Made by a program: the position numbers and the translations under genes. The notes beneath the pieces were generated by a model. The model was not told the DNA's origin and did not search any database. It saw nothing but the letters and a program-made list of their open reading frames with translations. From DATFEN01 sp035691285 (GTDB taxonomy: Bacteria; Acidobacteriota; Vicinamibacteria; Fen-336): a stretch of DNA of 64,000 nucleotides. The stretch lies in the NCBI GenBank assembly GCA_035691285.1, contig DASSJI010000156.1:23794-87793 (forward strand), given 5' to 3'. Shown in pieces: positions 25,422-34,749 of the stretch. The stretch's first letter is position 1. Every line of letters starts with the position of its first letter.

Positions 25422-27719
25422 ATGGGCTTCGGAGGCTCCCGTTCCATCAGGACCAAGCTCGTGCTGCTCACCGCGCTGGTGGCGGTGATGACCGGCGGCA
25501 TCGCCACGGTGTTCTCGGCTTTCAGCAGCGGGGCGGTGCTCCGCGAGGAGCTGATCAAGCGCGGCAACTACATCGCCTCGAACCTCGCCTACAACAGCAA
25601 GTACGGCGTCCTGACCGAGGACAAGCCGCTGCTCTCGCAGCTCCTCGAAGGGGCCATGTCCTCGGTCGCGGGCCAGACCTCCGACGTGGTCGGCGCCATG
25701 ATCCGCGACCAGCAGGGCGGCATCCTCGCCCAGAAGGGGCTCTCGGTGAAGAGCCTTCCGGCGACGCCGGCCAAGGCCCTCGAGAGCGTGGACGCCGCCA
25801 CGGAGCAGGGCGAGAGCGCCATGCTGTTCCGCGCGCCCGTCACGACCACGGCGTCGGGCGGCGGCATGGCGGCGGAGCTGGGCATCGCACCGGCTTCGTC
25901 CGGCTCGGCCGGCGAGGAGCAGAAGGGCGGCGTCGAGATCGTCCTCTCGACGACGCAGCTCCAGACGCGCCAGACGAGCCTGTTCTTTCGCACCACCCTG
26001 GTCGGGCTCCTGCTGATCGGGCTGGGCGCGACGGGCGGCTGGTATCTCATCGGGCTGTGGTTCCAGCCGGTGCAGAACATGGTGGACGTGGCCGCCGCCG
26101 TGGCGAAGGGCGACCTGACCGAGAGCCTCAAGATCGAGTCGGGAGACGAGATCGGCACGCTGGCCCAGAGCCTCAACGAGATGGTCGCGAACCTCCGGCG
26201 CGTCGTCGACAACATCCAGGAGACCTCGGTGCAGGTCGCCTCGAGCGCGGGCGAGATCTCCGCCAACGCCAAGCTGATCACCCAGGGCGCCCAGAGCCAG
26301 GCGCAGGCCGCCGAGGAGACCTCGACCTCCATGGAGGAGATGGCGGCCTCGATCCAGACCGTCGCCGGCAACGCCCAGCAGCTCGCCCAGTACGTCGACG
26401 AGACCTCGTCCTCGATCACCGAGATGGGCGCCTCCATCGAGGAGGTCGCGCGCTCGACGGCCACGCTGGCATCGACGGTGGCCGAGGCCTCGGCCACCGT
26501 CGAGCAGATGACGGTCTCGACGGATCAGGCCGCGAAGAACCTCGAGCAGGTGGCCGAGACCGTCTCCGAGACCTCGGTCACGATCGAGGAGATGACGTCT
26601 TCGATCGAGGCGGTGGCCCGCAACGCCGAAGTGCTGCAGGGCGCGTCCCAGCGCGCGAGCCAGGTGGTCTCCGAGATGGCAGGCGCCGTCACCGACGTGG
26701 CCAAGATCGCCGCCGAGGCCGACCGCATCAGCCAGAAGGCCAGCGAGGACGCCCGCACCGGCGACGTGTCGGTGACGACGACCATCCAGGGCATGAAGAC
26801 GATCTCGGAGACCATGGAGAACACCGCCCGGGTCATCACCAGCCTGGGCAAGCGCAGCCAGGAGATCGGCAAGATCCTCGAGGTGATCGAGGAGATCGCC
26901 GACCAGACGAACCTGCTGGCCCTGAACGCCGCCATCGAGGCCGCCCGCGCCGGCGAGGCGGGCCGCGGCTTCGCCGTGGTCGCCGACGAGGTGCGCAAGC
27001 TGGCCGAGCGCTCCGTCGAGGCCACCAAGGAGATCGGCGAGGTGATCCGCCAGGTGCAGCAGGAGACCACCGACGCCGTCGACGTCGCGAAATCCGGCGC
27101 CTCCGAGACGAAGGAGGGCATCCAGCTCGCCGACCAGGCCGGCCTCGCCCTGCGTCGCATCATCGAGTCGGTCTCGCGCTCGAGCCAGCTCATGGCCGAG
27201 ATCGCCCAGGCGACGGCGAAGCAGTCGCGGGCCTCCGCCGAGGTGCTGAAGACCGTGAGCGACATGAACGCGGTCACCGAGCAGGTCACGACCGCGGTGC
27301 GCGAGCAGGCCGCCGGCTCGAAGCAGATCCGCCAGGCCGTCGAGCACATCAACAAGACCATCGGCCAGGTGGCCTACGGCACCAAGGAACAGGCCCAGGG
27401 CGGCCGCCAGGTTCGCGTCGCCGTGGAGAACATGAACAAGATCGCCTCCCAGGTCGGGATCGCGACCAAGGACCAGGCCGAGGGCAGCCGCACGATCATC
27501 CGCTCGGTGGAGAACATGAACCGGATGACCCAGCAGGTCTCCTACGCCACCGCCGAGCAGAAGCGGGGCGGCGAGCTGGTGGTGAAGGCCATGGAGAACA
27601 TCTCGACGATCGCCCGGGACAACCTCTCCACCGTGGAGGAGATGTCCAAGGCCACCTCCAACCTGGCCCAGCAGGCCGAGAACCTGGCGAAGCTGATCGC
27701 GGTCTTCCGCGCGAAGTAG
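25422..27719 (+). CDS. methyl-accepting chemotaxis protein
   Basis: 765 residues. First membrane segment about 12-34, an extracytoplasmic domain of about 155 residues with no recognised sensor fold, second segment about 190-212, HAMP (about 210-262), then a long coiled coil with many Glu/Thr/Ser/Ala heptads. The signalling tip EVIEEIADQTNLLALNAAIE continues into the AARAGEAGRGFAVVADEV block near residues 486-520. No C-terminal CheR tether pentapeptide is present (ends VFRAK). It starts with zero spacing after the binding-protein gene. The ectodomain contains low-complexity Ser/Gly stretches, consistent with sensing through a partner. Confidence 0.93.
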   Translation: MGFGGSRSIRTKLVLLTALVAVMTGGIATVFSAFSSGAVLREELIKRGNYIASNLAYNSKYGVLTEDKPLLSQLLEGAMSSVAGQTSDVVGAMIRDQQGGILAQKGLSVKSLPATPAKALESVDAATEQGESAMLFRAPVTTTASGGGMAAELGIAPASSGSAGEEQKGGVEIVLSTTQLQTRQTSLFFRTTLVGLLLIGLGATGGWYLIGLWFQPVQNMVDVAAAVAKGDLTESLKIESGDEIGTLAQSLNEMVANLRRVVDNIQETSVQVASSAGEISANAKLITQGAQSQAQAAEETSTSMEEMAASIQTVAGNAQQLAQYVDETSSSITEMGASIEEVARSTATLASTVAEASATVEQMTVSTDQAAKNLEQVAETVSETSVTIEEMTSSIEAVARNAEVLQGASQRASQVVSEMAGAVTDVAKIAAEADRISQKASEDARTGDVSVTTTIQGMKTISETMENTARVITSLGKRSQEIGKILEVIEEIADQTNLLALNAAIEAARAGEAGRGFAVVADEVRKLAERSVEATKEIGEVIRQVQQETTDAVDVAKSGASETKEGIQLADQAGLALRRIIESVSRSSQLMAEIAQATAKQSRASAEVLKTVSDMNAVTEQVTTAVREQAAGSKQIRQAVEHINKTIGQVAYGTKEQAQGGRQVRVAVENMNKIASQVGIATKDQAEGSRTIIRSVENMNRMTQQVSYATAEQKRGGELVVKAMENISTIARDNLSTVEEMSKATSNLAQQAENLAKLIAVFRAK

Positions 27720-27756
27720 ACGCGCCACGGAGACCCTGAGGACACGGAGCAGGAGG

Positions 27757-27773
27757 ACGCCCCGCAAGGGCGT
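27757..27773 (+). other. stem-loop between the MCP and HEAT genes
   Basis: ACGCCC-N5-GGGCGT, nested inside a wider inverted repeat CGGAGAC (27728-27734) with GTCTCCG (27774-27780). No U-tract. May moderate expression across the operon. Confidence 0.3.
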
Positions 27774-27794
27774 GTCTCCGCGGCGTCGCGATCC

Positions 27795-30161
27795 ATGAGC
27801 CTCGACATCCAGGCCGCCCTCGAGGCGCTGCGCTCCGGAGAGGAGTCGGTGCGCCGGGCGACCGTGGACCACCTCGGCCGTTCGGGCCTGCGCGAGGCGA
27901 TACCCGCGCTCCTGACGGCGGTCGGCGACGACTCCTGGCCCGTGCGCCAGGCGGCGGCGGAGCAGCTCGCCGGCTTCGATCGCGCGGCGCTGCTGCCCGC
28001 CCTCGAGGCGGCCCTGCGCAACGACGAGGACGCGGCGCTGCGCAACGCGGCGATGGAGATCTACGTGAAGCTGGGCGGGGCGGCGGTTCCCCCCCTGCTC
28101 GCCCTCATGGAGGACAGGGACGAGGAGATCCGCAACTTCGCGGCGGTCATGCTCGGCACGCTGCGCGACGAGCGCAGCGTGCCGGCCCTGGTCCGGGCGC
28201 TCCAGGACCCGGACGTCAACGTGCGCCACGCTGCCGCCGCGAGCCTGGGCCAGATCGGCTCCCGCGAGGCGGTGCCGCCGCTGATCGAGGCCCTGCGCAC
28301 GGAGACGTGGCTCCAGTATCCGGCGATCACCGCCCTGGGCGAGATCGGAGACCCGCGCGCGACGCCGGCGCTCCTCGAGCTGCTCTCCGACGAGATGTTG
28401 CGCGGTCCTGTGCTCGAGGCCCTCGGACGGGTGGCCGGGCGCGAGGCGCTGCGCCACCTGATCCCGGGCCTGTACGCGGCCGATTCGGTGCTGCGCAACC
28501 TGGCGATCAAGGCGGTCGTGGCGATCGAGCAGCGGGCCACGGCCGAGGGCGAGAGCCTCGACCCCGACGTCCAGGCCGCGCTGCGTCGCGGCGACCTCGT
28601 CGAGCACCTGCTCCATACGCTCGACGACGACGACCCCACGATCCGGCGTACGGCGGTGATCACCCTCGGCTGGCTCAAGGAGCCGCGGGCCGAGGCGGCC
28701 CTGATCCGCCTGCTCGCCGAGCCGGGGCTGCAGGAGTACGTCACCCACGCCCTCGTCTCGATCGGGTGCCGGGACCGGGCGGCCTATCAGGAGGGGCTGC
28801 AGCACCCCGACGACGCCGTGCGCCAGGGCACGCTGCGGTGCGTCGCCTGGATCCAGCCGCCGGGGGCCATCGAGCTCGTGGCGCCGCTCATCCACGACCC
28901 GGCCGTCGAGGTGCGGGCGGAGGCCGTGGCCGCCATCGGGCGCGTCGGGCACGAAGACGCCCCGATGCTCCTGTTCGAGCTGCTCGGGGACGAAAGCGAG
29001 ATCATCCAGGAGAGCGCCATGGAGGCGCTGGCGCGCGCCGCGCCCGAGAAGGTGGTGCCACTCCTGCTCCAGGCCCTCGGCAGCGCGGACGTGCAGGTGC
29101 GGATCCGCGCCGCCGAGACCCTCGGCTTCCTGCGCCAGCCCGAGACGGCCCCCGCGCTCATCGCCTTGAGCCGGGATCCGCGCGAGCACGTGAGGCGCGC
29201 GGCGATCAAGGCCCTGGGCGAGCTGGAGGCGCCGGGCGTGAAGGACCTGCTCCGGGCGGCGCTCCTCGACGAATCGAGCCTGGTGCGCCAGCAGGCCGTG
29301 CTGTCGCTGGGCAAGCTCCAGGAGCCCGACACGGCGGAGGACCTGCTGCCGCTGCTGGACGACCCGGATCCGAAGATGCGCTTCGTCACGCTGCGCGCCC
29401 TGGGGCAGGTCCGCGGGCCGGAGGCCGTGACCCGGGTGCTGCCGTTCCTGCAGGAGGCGCGCAAGGAGCTGCGCTTCGCGGCGGTGGAGGCGCTCGGCCA
29501 GATGCGGGCGCTCCTGGCCGTGCGGCCCCTGATCGCCGTCCTGAGCGACGCCGACCGCAACCTGCGCCGAGCGGCCGCGGAAAGCCTCGGCGCCGTCGGC
29601 GACCCGCAGGCGGTGCCGCCGCTGCTCCTGGCCCTGGAGGACGACCACTGGAGCGTGCGCTGCGCCGCCGCCGCCGCCCTCGGCCGCATCGGCAGCGTGA
29701 AGGCGACGGCCGGGCTCCTGAGCCGGCTCGACGACGAGGACCCCACGGTGCGGCGCGCCGCCATCGCCGCGCTGGGCGAGGTCGCGGACGCCCGGGCGGC
29801 GTTCCGGCTGATCCAGTCCCTGCAGGACCCCGCGCTGCAGGCTTCGGCCCTCGAGGCGCTGCGCCGGATGGGGCCGGCCGCGCTCCAGGAGATCGAGCGC
29901 GCGTTCGCGTCGCTCGCCGCGGACGCCCGCCGCCTGCTGGTGGACCTCGTCGGCCGCATCGAGGATCGCCGCGCCGCCCGGCTGCTGCTCGACGCCCTCG
30001 CCGATGCCAGCGCCGCGGTGCGCGCCGAGGCCGCGCTGGCCCTGGGCGACGGCGGACACCTCGACGCCCTGCGGCCGCTCATGGCGCTCAAGTCCGCCGA
30101 CCCGGCGGCCGAGGTGCGCAAGGCCGCCGCGACGTCGCTGCGCAAGCTCCAGCCGCGATGA
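27795..30161 (+). CDS. HEAT-repeat (PBS-lyase HEAT-like) protein
   Basis: 788 residues almost wholly made of 30-32 residue HEAT-like repeats, about 24 of them, each with the pattern D..vR..Aa..LG.ig...avp.L...L.D. No signal peptide, membrane segment or catalytic motif. It should form one long solenoid for protein binding. Its place between the MCP and cheR/cheB suggests a scaffold or adaptor of the chemosensory array. Related HEAT proteins are found with lyases (CpcE/F) and in signalling loci. It is separated from cheR by 7 nt. Confidence 0.9.
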   Translation: MSLDIQAALEALRSGEESVRRATVDHLGRSGLREAIPALLTAVGDDSWPVRQAAAEQLAGFDRAALLPALEAALRNDEDAALRNAAMEIYVKLGGAAVPPLLALMEDRDEEIRNFAAVMLGTLRDERSVPALVRALQDPDVNVRHAAAASLGQIGSREAVPPLIEALRTETWLQYPAITALGEIGDPRATPALLELLSDEMLRGPVLEALGRVAGREALRHLIPGLYAADSVLRNLAIKAVVAIEQRATAEGESLDPDVQAALRRGDLVEHLLHTLDDDDPTIRRTAVITLGWLKEPRAEAALIRLLAEPGLQEYVTHALVSIGCRDRAAYQEGLQHPDDAVRQGTLRCVAWIQPPGAIELVAPLIHDPAVEVRAEAVAAIGRVGHEDAPMLLFELLGDESEIIQESAMEALARAAPEKVVPLLLQALGSADVQVRIRAAETLGFLRQPETAPALIALSRDPREHVRRAAIKALGELEAPGVKDLLRAALLDESSLVRQQAVLSLGKLQEPDTAEDLLPLLDDPDPKMRFVTLRALGQVRGPEAVTRVLPFLQEARKELRFAAVEALGQMRALLAVRPLIAVLSDADRNLRRAAAESLGAVGDPQAVPPLLLALEDDHWSVRCAAAAALGRIGSVKATAGLLSRLDDEDPTVRRAAIAALGEVADARAAFRLIQSLQDPALQASALEALRRMGPAALQEIERAFASLAADARRLLVDLVGRIEDRRAARLLLDALADASAAVRAEAALALGDGGHLDALRPLMALKSADPAAEVRKAAATSLRKLQPR

Positions 30162-30168
30162 CGACCTG

Positions 30169-31038
30169 ATGTTCCATCCCTCGGACCGCGAGATCGAGCT
30201 GGGCGAGGAGGAGTTTCGCCTGCTCCGCGACTTCATCCACGAGAAGTTCGGCCTCTTCTTCGACGACGCCCAGCGCCACACGCTGCGGGCGCGGCTGGCG
30301 TCGCGGCTCACGAGCCTCGATCTCCTCTCCTACGAGGACTACTACCACTACCTGCGCTTCGGCCCGCAGCGGAACGAGGAGCTGCAGCGGATGGCGAGCC
30401 ACCTCACCAACAACGAGACCTACTTCTTCCGCGAGCAGCCCCAGCTCCAGGTCTTCCAGGACCACGTGCTCAAGGCGCTCAAGGAGCGCAAGGCACGGAC
30501 GGGCGAGCGCGCCCTGCGGATCCTCTCGGCGGGCTGCTCCACCGGCGAGGAGATCCACACGATCGCGATGATCGTCTACGACAGCGGGCAGTTCTTCTGG
30601 AACTGGGAGGTGGATCTCGTGGGCCTCGACATCGACGAGGCGGCGCTGGAGCGGGCCCGCAAGGGCATCTACTTCCACAATTCCTTCCGCGGCCTGCCGT
30701 CCGCCATCCGCGAGCGCCACTTCTCGCGGGAGGGAGCGGGGGAGCGCGTCAAGGAGCCGCTGCGGCGGCTGATCCGCTTCCGGCAGGGCAACCTGATGGA
30801 GGCCGGCAGCTTCGACGGGCTGCGCCCGGTGGACGCGATCTTCTGCCGGAACGTGCTCATCTACTTCTCCGACACCGCGATCCGGAAGGTGGTGGAGCAC
30901 TTCTGGCGCACGCTCGCCCCCGAGGGCTACCTGATGCTCGGCCACGCCGAGTCGCTCTCGCGGATCACGGACAGCTTCACGCCGATCCGCTTCCCGGGCG
31001 CCATGGTCTACCAGAAGCCCGTGCAGGCCGGCGCATGA
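30169..31038 (+). CDS. cheR: chemoreceptor methyltransferase CheR
   Basis: 289 residues. S-adenosylmethionine-dependent methylation of receptor glutamates. Start at ATG 30169; the in-frame sequence upstream lies within the HEAT gene. N-terminal helical domain (FRLLRDFIHEKFGLFF), SHLTNNETYFFRE, then the Rossmann domain: LSAGCSTGEE for SAM binding, VGLDIDEAALERA, IFCRNVLIYF, GYLMLGHAESL. The four bases ATGA join it to cheB. Confidence 0.93.
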   Translation: MFHPSDREIELGEEEFRLLRDFIHEKFGLFFDDAQRHTLRARLASRLTSLDLLSYEDYYHYLRFGPQRNEELQRMASHLTNNETYFFREQPQLQVFQDHVLKALKERKARTGERALRILSAGCSTGEEIHTIAMIVYDSGQFFWNWEVDLVGLDIDEAALERARKGIYFHNSFRGLPSAIRERHFSREGAGERVKEPLRRLIRFRQGNLMEAGSFDGLRPVDAIFCRNVLIYFSDTAIRKVVEHFWRTLAPEGYLMLGHAESLSRITDSFTPIRFPGAMVYQKPVQAGA

Positions 31039-32063
31039 AGCGGCGCAGGATCCGGGTCCTGGTCGTGGACGACTCGGCCTTCGTGCGCCAGGCCCTCACG
31101 CGGATGCTCTCGGGCGAGGCCGACATCGAGGTCGTCGGCCAGGCCGTCGACGGACGGGACGGGCTCGACAAGATCCGCGGCCTGCACCCGGACGTGGTCA
31201 CCATGGACGTCCAGATGCCGCGCATGGGCGGCCTCGAGGCGCTGGCGGAGCTGATGGCCCAGAACCCGGTGCCGGTGTTGCTGCTGTCGTCCCAGACCCG
31301 CGAGGGGGCGGAGGTCACGCTGCGGGGCCTGGAGCTCGGCGCCCTCGACTTCGTGGACAAGTCGCGGGTGCAGGGGAACATGAACCTTCTCAACCTGGCC
31401 GAGGAGCTCAAGGCCAAGATCCGCGCCATCGCGGGCGTCCACGTGCCCCGGCGGGCCGCCGACGAACGCCCGCTGCCGGTGCTGCCGCGCAAGGCGCGGG
31501 CCGACGTGGTGGTCATCGCCACCTCGACGGGCGGGCCGCCGGCGCTCCAGGCCATCCTCCCGCGGCTGCCTCGCGCGCTGCCCTCGGCTGTGCTGGTGGT
31601 CCAGCACATGCCCGTGGGCTTCACGCGCTCGCTGGCCGAGCGCCTGTCGACCCGCAGCGAGCTGCCGGTGCGAGAGGCCGAGGACGGAGAACCCGTGGAG
31701 CCCGGCCTGGTGCTCGTGGCGCCGGCGGGCAAGCACACGAAGGTGCGCCGGCGCGGGGCGCTGGTCAGGGTCGTGCTGGACGACGAGCCGAAGCACGCGC
31801 TGCACCGGCCCTCGGCCGACGTGCTGATGGCCACGGTGGCCCGCGTCTACGGCTCGCGGGCGCTGGGCGTGGTGCTGACCGGGATGGGCTCCGACGGCAC
31901 CGAGGGGCTCCGGGCGATCCGGGAGCACGGCGGGCGCACCCTCGCCGAGGCCGAGGAGAGCTGCGTGATCTACGGGATGCCCAAGTCCGCCGTCGAGGCC
32001 GGCGTCGTGGACGAGTCGGTGCCCCTCGAGCGCATGGCCGAGGCGATTCTCGCGGCGGTATAG
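31035..32063 (+). CDS. cheB: chemoreceptor methylesterase/deamidase CheB
   Basis: 342 residues. Receiver domain with Asp11/Asp12-type pocket (VVDDSAFV) and phosphoacceptor Asp58 (VVTMDVQMP), a linker, then the methylesterase domain with triad Ser164 (IATSTGGPP), His191 (VVQHMPVGF) and Asp287 (TGMGSDGTEG). All catalytic residues are present. Overlaps cheR by 4 nt. Its presence with CheR implies receptor adaptation in this pathway. Confidence 0.95.
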   Translation: MKRRRIRVLVVDDSAFVRQALTRMLSGEADIEVVGQAVDGRDGLDKIRGLHPDVVTMDVQMPRMGGLEALAELMAQNPVPVLLLSSQTREGAEVTLRGLELGALDFVDKSRVQGNMNLLNLAEELKAKIRAIAGVHVPRRAADERPLPVLPRKARADVVVIATSTGGPPALQAILPRLPRALPSAVLVVQHMPVGFTRSLAERLSTRSELPVREAEDGEPVEPGLVLVAPAGKHTKVRRRGALVRVVLDDEPKHALHRPSADVLMATVARVYGSRALGVVLTGMGSDGTEGLRAIREHGGRTLAEAEESCVIYGMPKSAVEAGVVDESVPLERMAEAILAAV

Positions 32064-32066
32064 AAT
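32061..32066 (+). promoter_or_regulatory. -10 box inside the cheB stop codon
   Basis: TAGAAT (also readable as TATAGA from 32059) built on the cheB TAG. It ends 12 nt before ATG 32079, giving a leader of about 6 nt. An internal promoter is possible; no -35. Confidence 0.3.
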
Positions 32067-32078
32067 TCGGTCTCTCCG

Positions 32079-33842
32079 ATGAGCCTGACCGGCAACCTGG
32101 AAGACCTGCCGCTCCTCGACATCCTCCAGATCGTCTCGTTCAGCAAGAAGACCGGCTTTCTCACCATCCAGGCCCAGGAGGGCCAGGGCGCAATCGTCTT
32201 CCACGACGGGCTCGTCGTCTCGGCCTTCACCTGGGAGAGCCTGCCCGTGGACCCGCGCATCGCCACCCTGCCGCCCGATCGCCGCCATGCGGTCATCAAG
32301 AACCGGATCGTGATGGCCCTGGAGCGGCTGACGCGGCTGCGCGAGGGTCAGTTCAACTTCGCGCTGGTCGAGAGCGTGCCGCAAGCCGTCGGCGCGCGCG
32401 AGATCGTCCTCGAGACGCTGCCGACGGGCATCAACCCGCAGGAGATGCTGCTCGACCTGGCGCGAGGCCTGGACGAGGACCGGCGCGATTCCACGGCCGC
32501 TCTCGAAGCGTCCTTCGCCGACGTGCCGGTCGAGGCGCTCGCCGAGCCGACCCAGGCGGCGCAGGACGACCAGGTCGAGGAGCCCGGCGACGCCGTGGTC
32601 GCCTCCTTCGTGCAGGGAGCCACGACCGTGCAGGATGCCACGCCGGCCGAGGAGCCCGTCGAGACCGCCGTGCCTCCACCGGCCCCTCCCGCGGCGCCCG
32701 ACGACAGCGCCACGGTGGCGTTCACGCCGGAGGCGGCGACCGGGCGGCCCGCGCCACGCCGTGCCGAGCCATCCGCCCCCGCCGAGGCGCCGGCGGCTGG
32801 GCCGCCGCCCCGGACGGTCCTGCTGGTGGACGACGAGGACGACGTGCGCGGCATCATCGGCGGCCTGTTCCGCGTGGTCGGGTACGAGGTCATCGAGGCC
32901 GAGGATCCCGAGTCGGCGGTCAAGGCGGCCCAGACCCTGCACAAGGCCGGCGCCGCGTTCCTGCTCCTCGTCGACCTCGGGATGCCGGCCTCGGGCGGCT
33001 CGTCCTTCCAGGGCGGCTTCGAGGTGGTGAAGCGCCTGTGGAAGATGCACCTGCGGCCGCCGGTCCTGATGATGACGGACAGCCTGAACCCCGGCCTGCG
33101 CGCGCGGGCCCGCCAGATGGGGATCTCGAGCTTCGTCTTCAAGCCGGGTCTCTCGAAGCTCGACCGCAAGCAGTTCGAGGCCGACCTGCGCGCCTTCGCC
33201 ACCCGTCTGGTCCAGGACATCCTGCCTTCGATGGGCCGGGGCAACGGCGCGAAGCGCCCGAAGGCGTCCCGCCTGCCGGGGTCGGTCGAGGCGCCCCAGG
33301 CGGCTCCCGCCTCGGCGGCGGACCTCTCGCGCGAGCTGGGCCTGCTGCAGGAGCGACTCGCCGAGCTGCGCAAGCAGTCGGATCCCACGCAGATCGCGAT
33401 GATGGTCATGCGCGTGGCCCGGGAGTTCTTCGAGCGCGGCGTCCTGCTCCTGGTCAAGAACGAGGAGCTGCGCGGCCTCGGCGGCTTCGGCATGGTTCCC
33501 AAGGATCACAGGATCGGCCTGCTCGTCCGCGAGATCGTGATCCCGCTCGGAGAGGACTCGATCTTCCGGGACGTCGCCGAGGGGCAGAAGACCTTCGTCG
33601 GAGCGCTGCCCGACGGCAAGTGGTCGAAGGCCCTGCTGGCCCGCATCGGCCGCTTCAAGTCCGGCGGCGCCGTGCTCGTGCCCCTGCTCACGAACCGGGA
33701 GACGATCGCCCTTCTCTACGGCGACAACCCGGAGACCGGCGTCACTCCCGGTCGTCTCGACACCCTGGAGCTCTTCATCAACCAGGCGGGGATCGCCCTC
33801 GAGAACGCGTTCCTGCAGCGGAAGGTCCGCGGCGCGGGGTAG
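32079..33842 (+). CDS. DUF4388 (PATAN) - receiver - GAF regulator
   Basis: 587 residues. The N-terminal 110 match DUF4388/PATAN domains (GNLEDLPLLDILQIVSFSKK, GAIVFHDGLVVSAF), which in other bacteria pass signals by protein contact. A Pro/Ala-rich linker follows, then a receiver domain from about 245 (TVLLVDDEDDVRGIIGG, phosphoacceptor in LLLVDLGMPASGG). The C-terminal third has a GAF-like fold (EFFERGVLLLVKNEELRGLGGFG, LLTNRETIALLYGDN). No DNA-binding or enzyme output. It is likely a phosphorylation target or sink of CheA, lying 15 nt after cheB. Confidence 0.85.
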   Translation: MSLTGNLEDLPLLDILQIVSFSKKTGFLTIQAQEGQGAIVFHDGLVVSAFTWESLPVDPRIATLPPDRRHAVIKNRIVMALERLTRLREGQFNFALVESVPQAVGAREIVLETLPTGINPQEMLLDLARGLDEDRRDSTAALEASFADVPVEALAEPTQAAQDDQVEEPGDAVVASFVQGATTVQDATPAEEPVETAVPPPAPPAAPDDSATVAFTPEAATGRPAPRRAEPSAPAEAPAAGPPPRTVLLVDDEDDVRGIIGGLFRVVGYEVIEAEDPESAVKAAQTLHKAGAAFLLLVDLGMPASGGSSFQGGFEVVKRLWKMHLRPPVLMMTDSLNPGLRARARQMGISSFVFKPGLSKLDRKQFEADLRAFATRLVQDILPSMGRGNGAKRPKASRLPGSVEAPQAAPASAADLSRELGLLQERLAELRKQSDPTQIAMMVMRVAREFFERGVLLLVKNEELRGLGGFGMVPKDHRIGLLVREIVIPLGEDSIFRDVAEGQKTFVGALPDGKWSKALLARIGRFKSGGAVLVPLLTNRETIALLYGDNPETGVTPGRLDTLELFINQAGIALENAFLQRKVRGAG

Positions 33843-33879
33843 GCCCGCCCTGCGGGGGCGAGGAAGGGGGGGCTTGATA

Positions 33880-33885
33880 TAGAAT
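33880..33885 (+). promoter_or_regulatory. -10 box before the coiled-coil GAF gene
   Basis: TAGAAT (TATAGAAT in full) followed by a C/G-rich discriminator; ATG 33903 lies 17 nt after it. A weak CTTGAT overlaps rather than forming a proper -35. Confidence 0.35.
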
Positions 33886-33902
33886 CCCCGGCCGAAGAGC
33901 GT

Positions 33903-34703
33903 ATGGCGAACCCCGACGACCCCCGCAAGAGCCAGGACTTCTTCTCGATCTTCACCAAGGCCAAGGAGTTCACCGAGGAGCTGCTCAAGGAAAACGAGCG
34001 GCTGCGCTTCCGCATCGCGCAGCTCGAGAGCAGCCCCGGACCGGTCGGGGGCGAGGCCGGGGAGCTCCAGCAGCGCGTCAAGGACCTGGAGACGAAGCTC
34101 CAGGAGATGGAGAAGCGCTTCAAGCGCGTCGAGGCCGAGAACAAGGAGTTCGCCGACCGCTACCTCGAGATCGAGGAGCAGAACAACAACCTGGCGAACC
34201 TCTACGTCGCCTCCTACCAGCTCCACTCCACCCTGGACTACAAGGAGGTCGTGCGCATCGTCCAGGAGATCGTGATCAACCTGATCGGGGCCGAAGCCTT
34301 CCACGTGTTCGTGCTGAACGAGAAGACCGGCAGCCTCGAGCTCGAGTCGAGCGAGGGCCAGACCGCCGGCCTCACCACGATCCCGATCGGCCAGGGCAAG
34401 ATCGGCGGCGCCGCCGCCTCTGGCGAGAACTACTTCGCCGACCACGTCGCCACCCGGGAGGCCGCTCCCTTCGACGAGCCGCTCGCGGTGATCCCGCTCA
34501 AGATCAAGGACAGCGTGATCGGCGTGATCTCGATCAACAAGCTGCTCGTGCAGAAGACCGCCTTCAACGCCATGGACTACGAGCTGTTCACGCTCCTCGC
34601 GGGGCACGCCGCCACGGCGATCTTCTCCTCGAAGCTCTACTCGCTCTCGGCGAGGAAGCTCACGACCCTCCAGGGCTTCCTCGACATGATGAAGCAGAAG
34701 TAG
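33903..34703 (+). CDS. coiled-coil plus GAF-domain protein
   Basis: 266 residues. Residues 15-95 are a charged coiled coil (ENERLRFRIAQLES, LETKLQEMEKRFKRVEAENKEF). A GAF domain fills about 100-255 (LYVASYQLHSTLDYKEVVRI, NLIGAEAFHVFVLNEKTG, LLAGHAATAIFSSKLYS). No catalytic domain, so it is a sensor or assembly factor that works through dimerisation. Its own -10 box suggests it can be expressed apart from the che genes. Confidence 0.82.
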   Translation: MANPDDPRKSQDFFSIFTKAKEFTEELLKENERLRFRIAQLESSPGPVGGEAGELQQRVKDLETKLQEMEKRFKRVEAENKEFADRYLEIEEQNNNLANLYVASYQLHSTLDYKEVVRIVQEIVINLIGAEAFHVFVLNEKTGSLELESSEGQTAGLTTIPIGQGKIGGAAASGENYFADHVATREAAPFDEPLAVIPLKIKDSVIGVISINKLLVQKTAFNAMDYELFTLLAGHAATAIFSSKLYSLSARKLTTLQGFLDMMKQK

Positions 34704-34722
34704 CCGGGAGAGAGCGCGTCGC

Positions 34723-34746
34723 TATAATGCGGTACTGAGGTACCGC
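34723..34746 (+). promoter_or_regulatory. -10 box with adjoining perfect dyad (operator candidate)
   Basis: TATAAT at 34723-34728 runs directly into GCGGTAC-TGAG-GTACCGC (34729-34746), a perfect 7-bp inverted repeat covering the expected transcription start. The ATG at 34750 is 3 nt further. Either a repressor operator or a hairpin at the very 5' end of the mRNA. Confidence 0.5.
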
Positions 34747-34749
34747 TCG

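Noticed and set aside
26200..27700. Repeat array in the MCP gene that could look like a CRISPR or tandem repeat
   Set aside because: The periodic sequence is the heptad-rich coiled coil of the receptor; units are not identical and lie in one frame.
24387..30311. A 1974-codon open frame on the minus strand opposite cheW, MCP and HEAT genes
   Set aside because: It is the complement of well-supported genes; His/Arg/Gly-rich composition is the usual shadow of high-GC coding sequence. Same for the long frames at 21280-24504 and 7125-9923.
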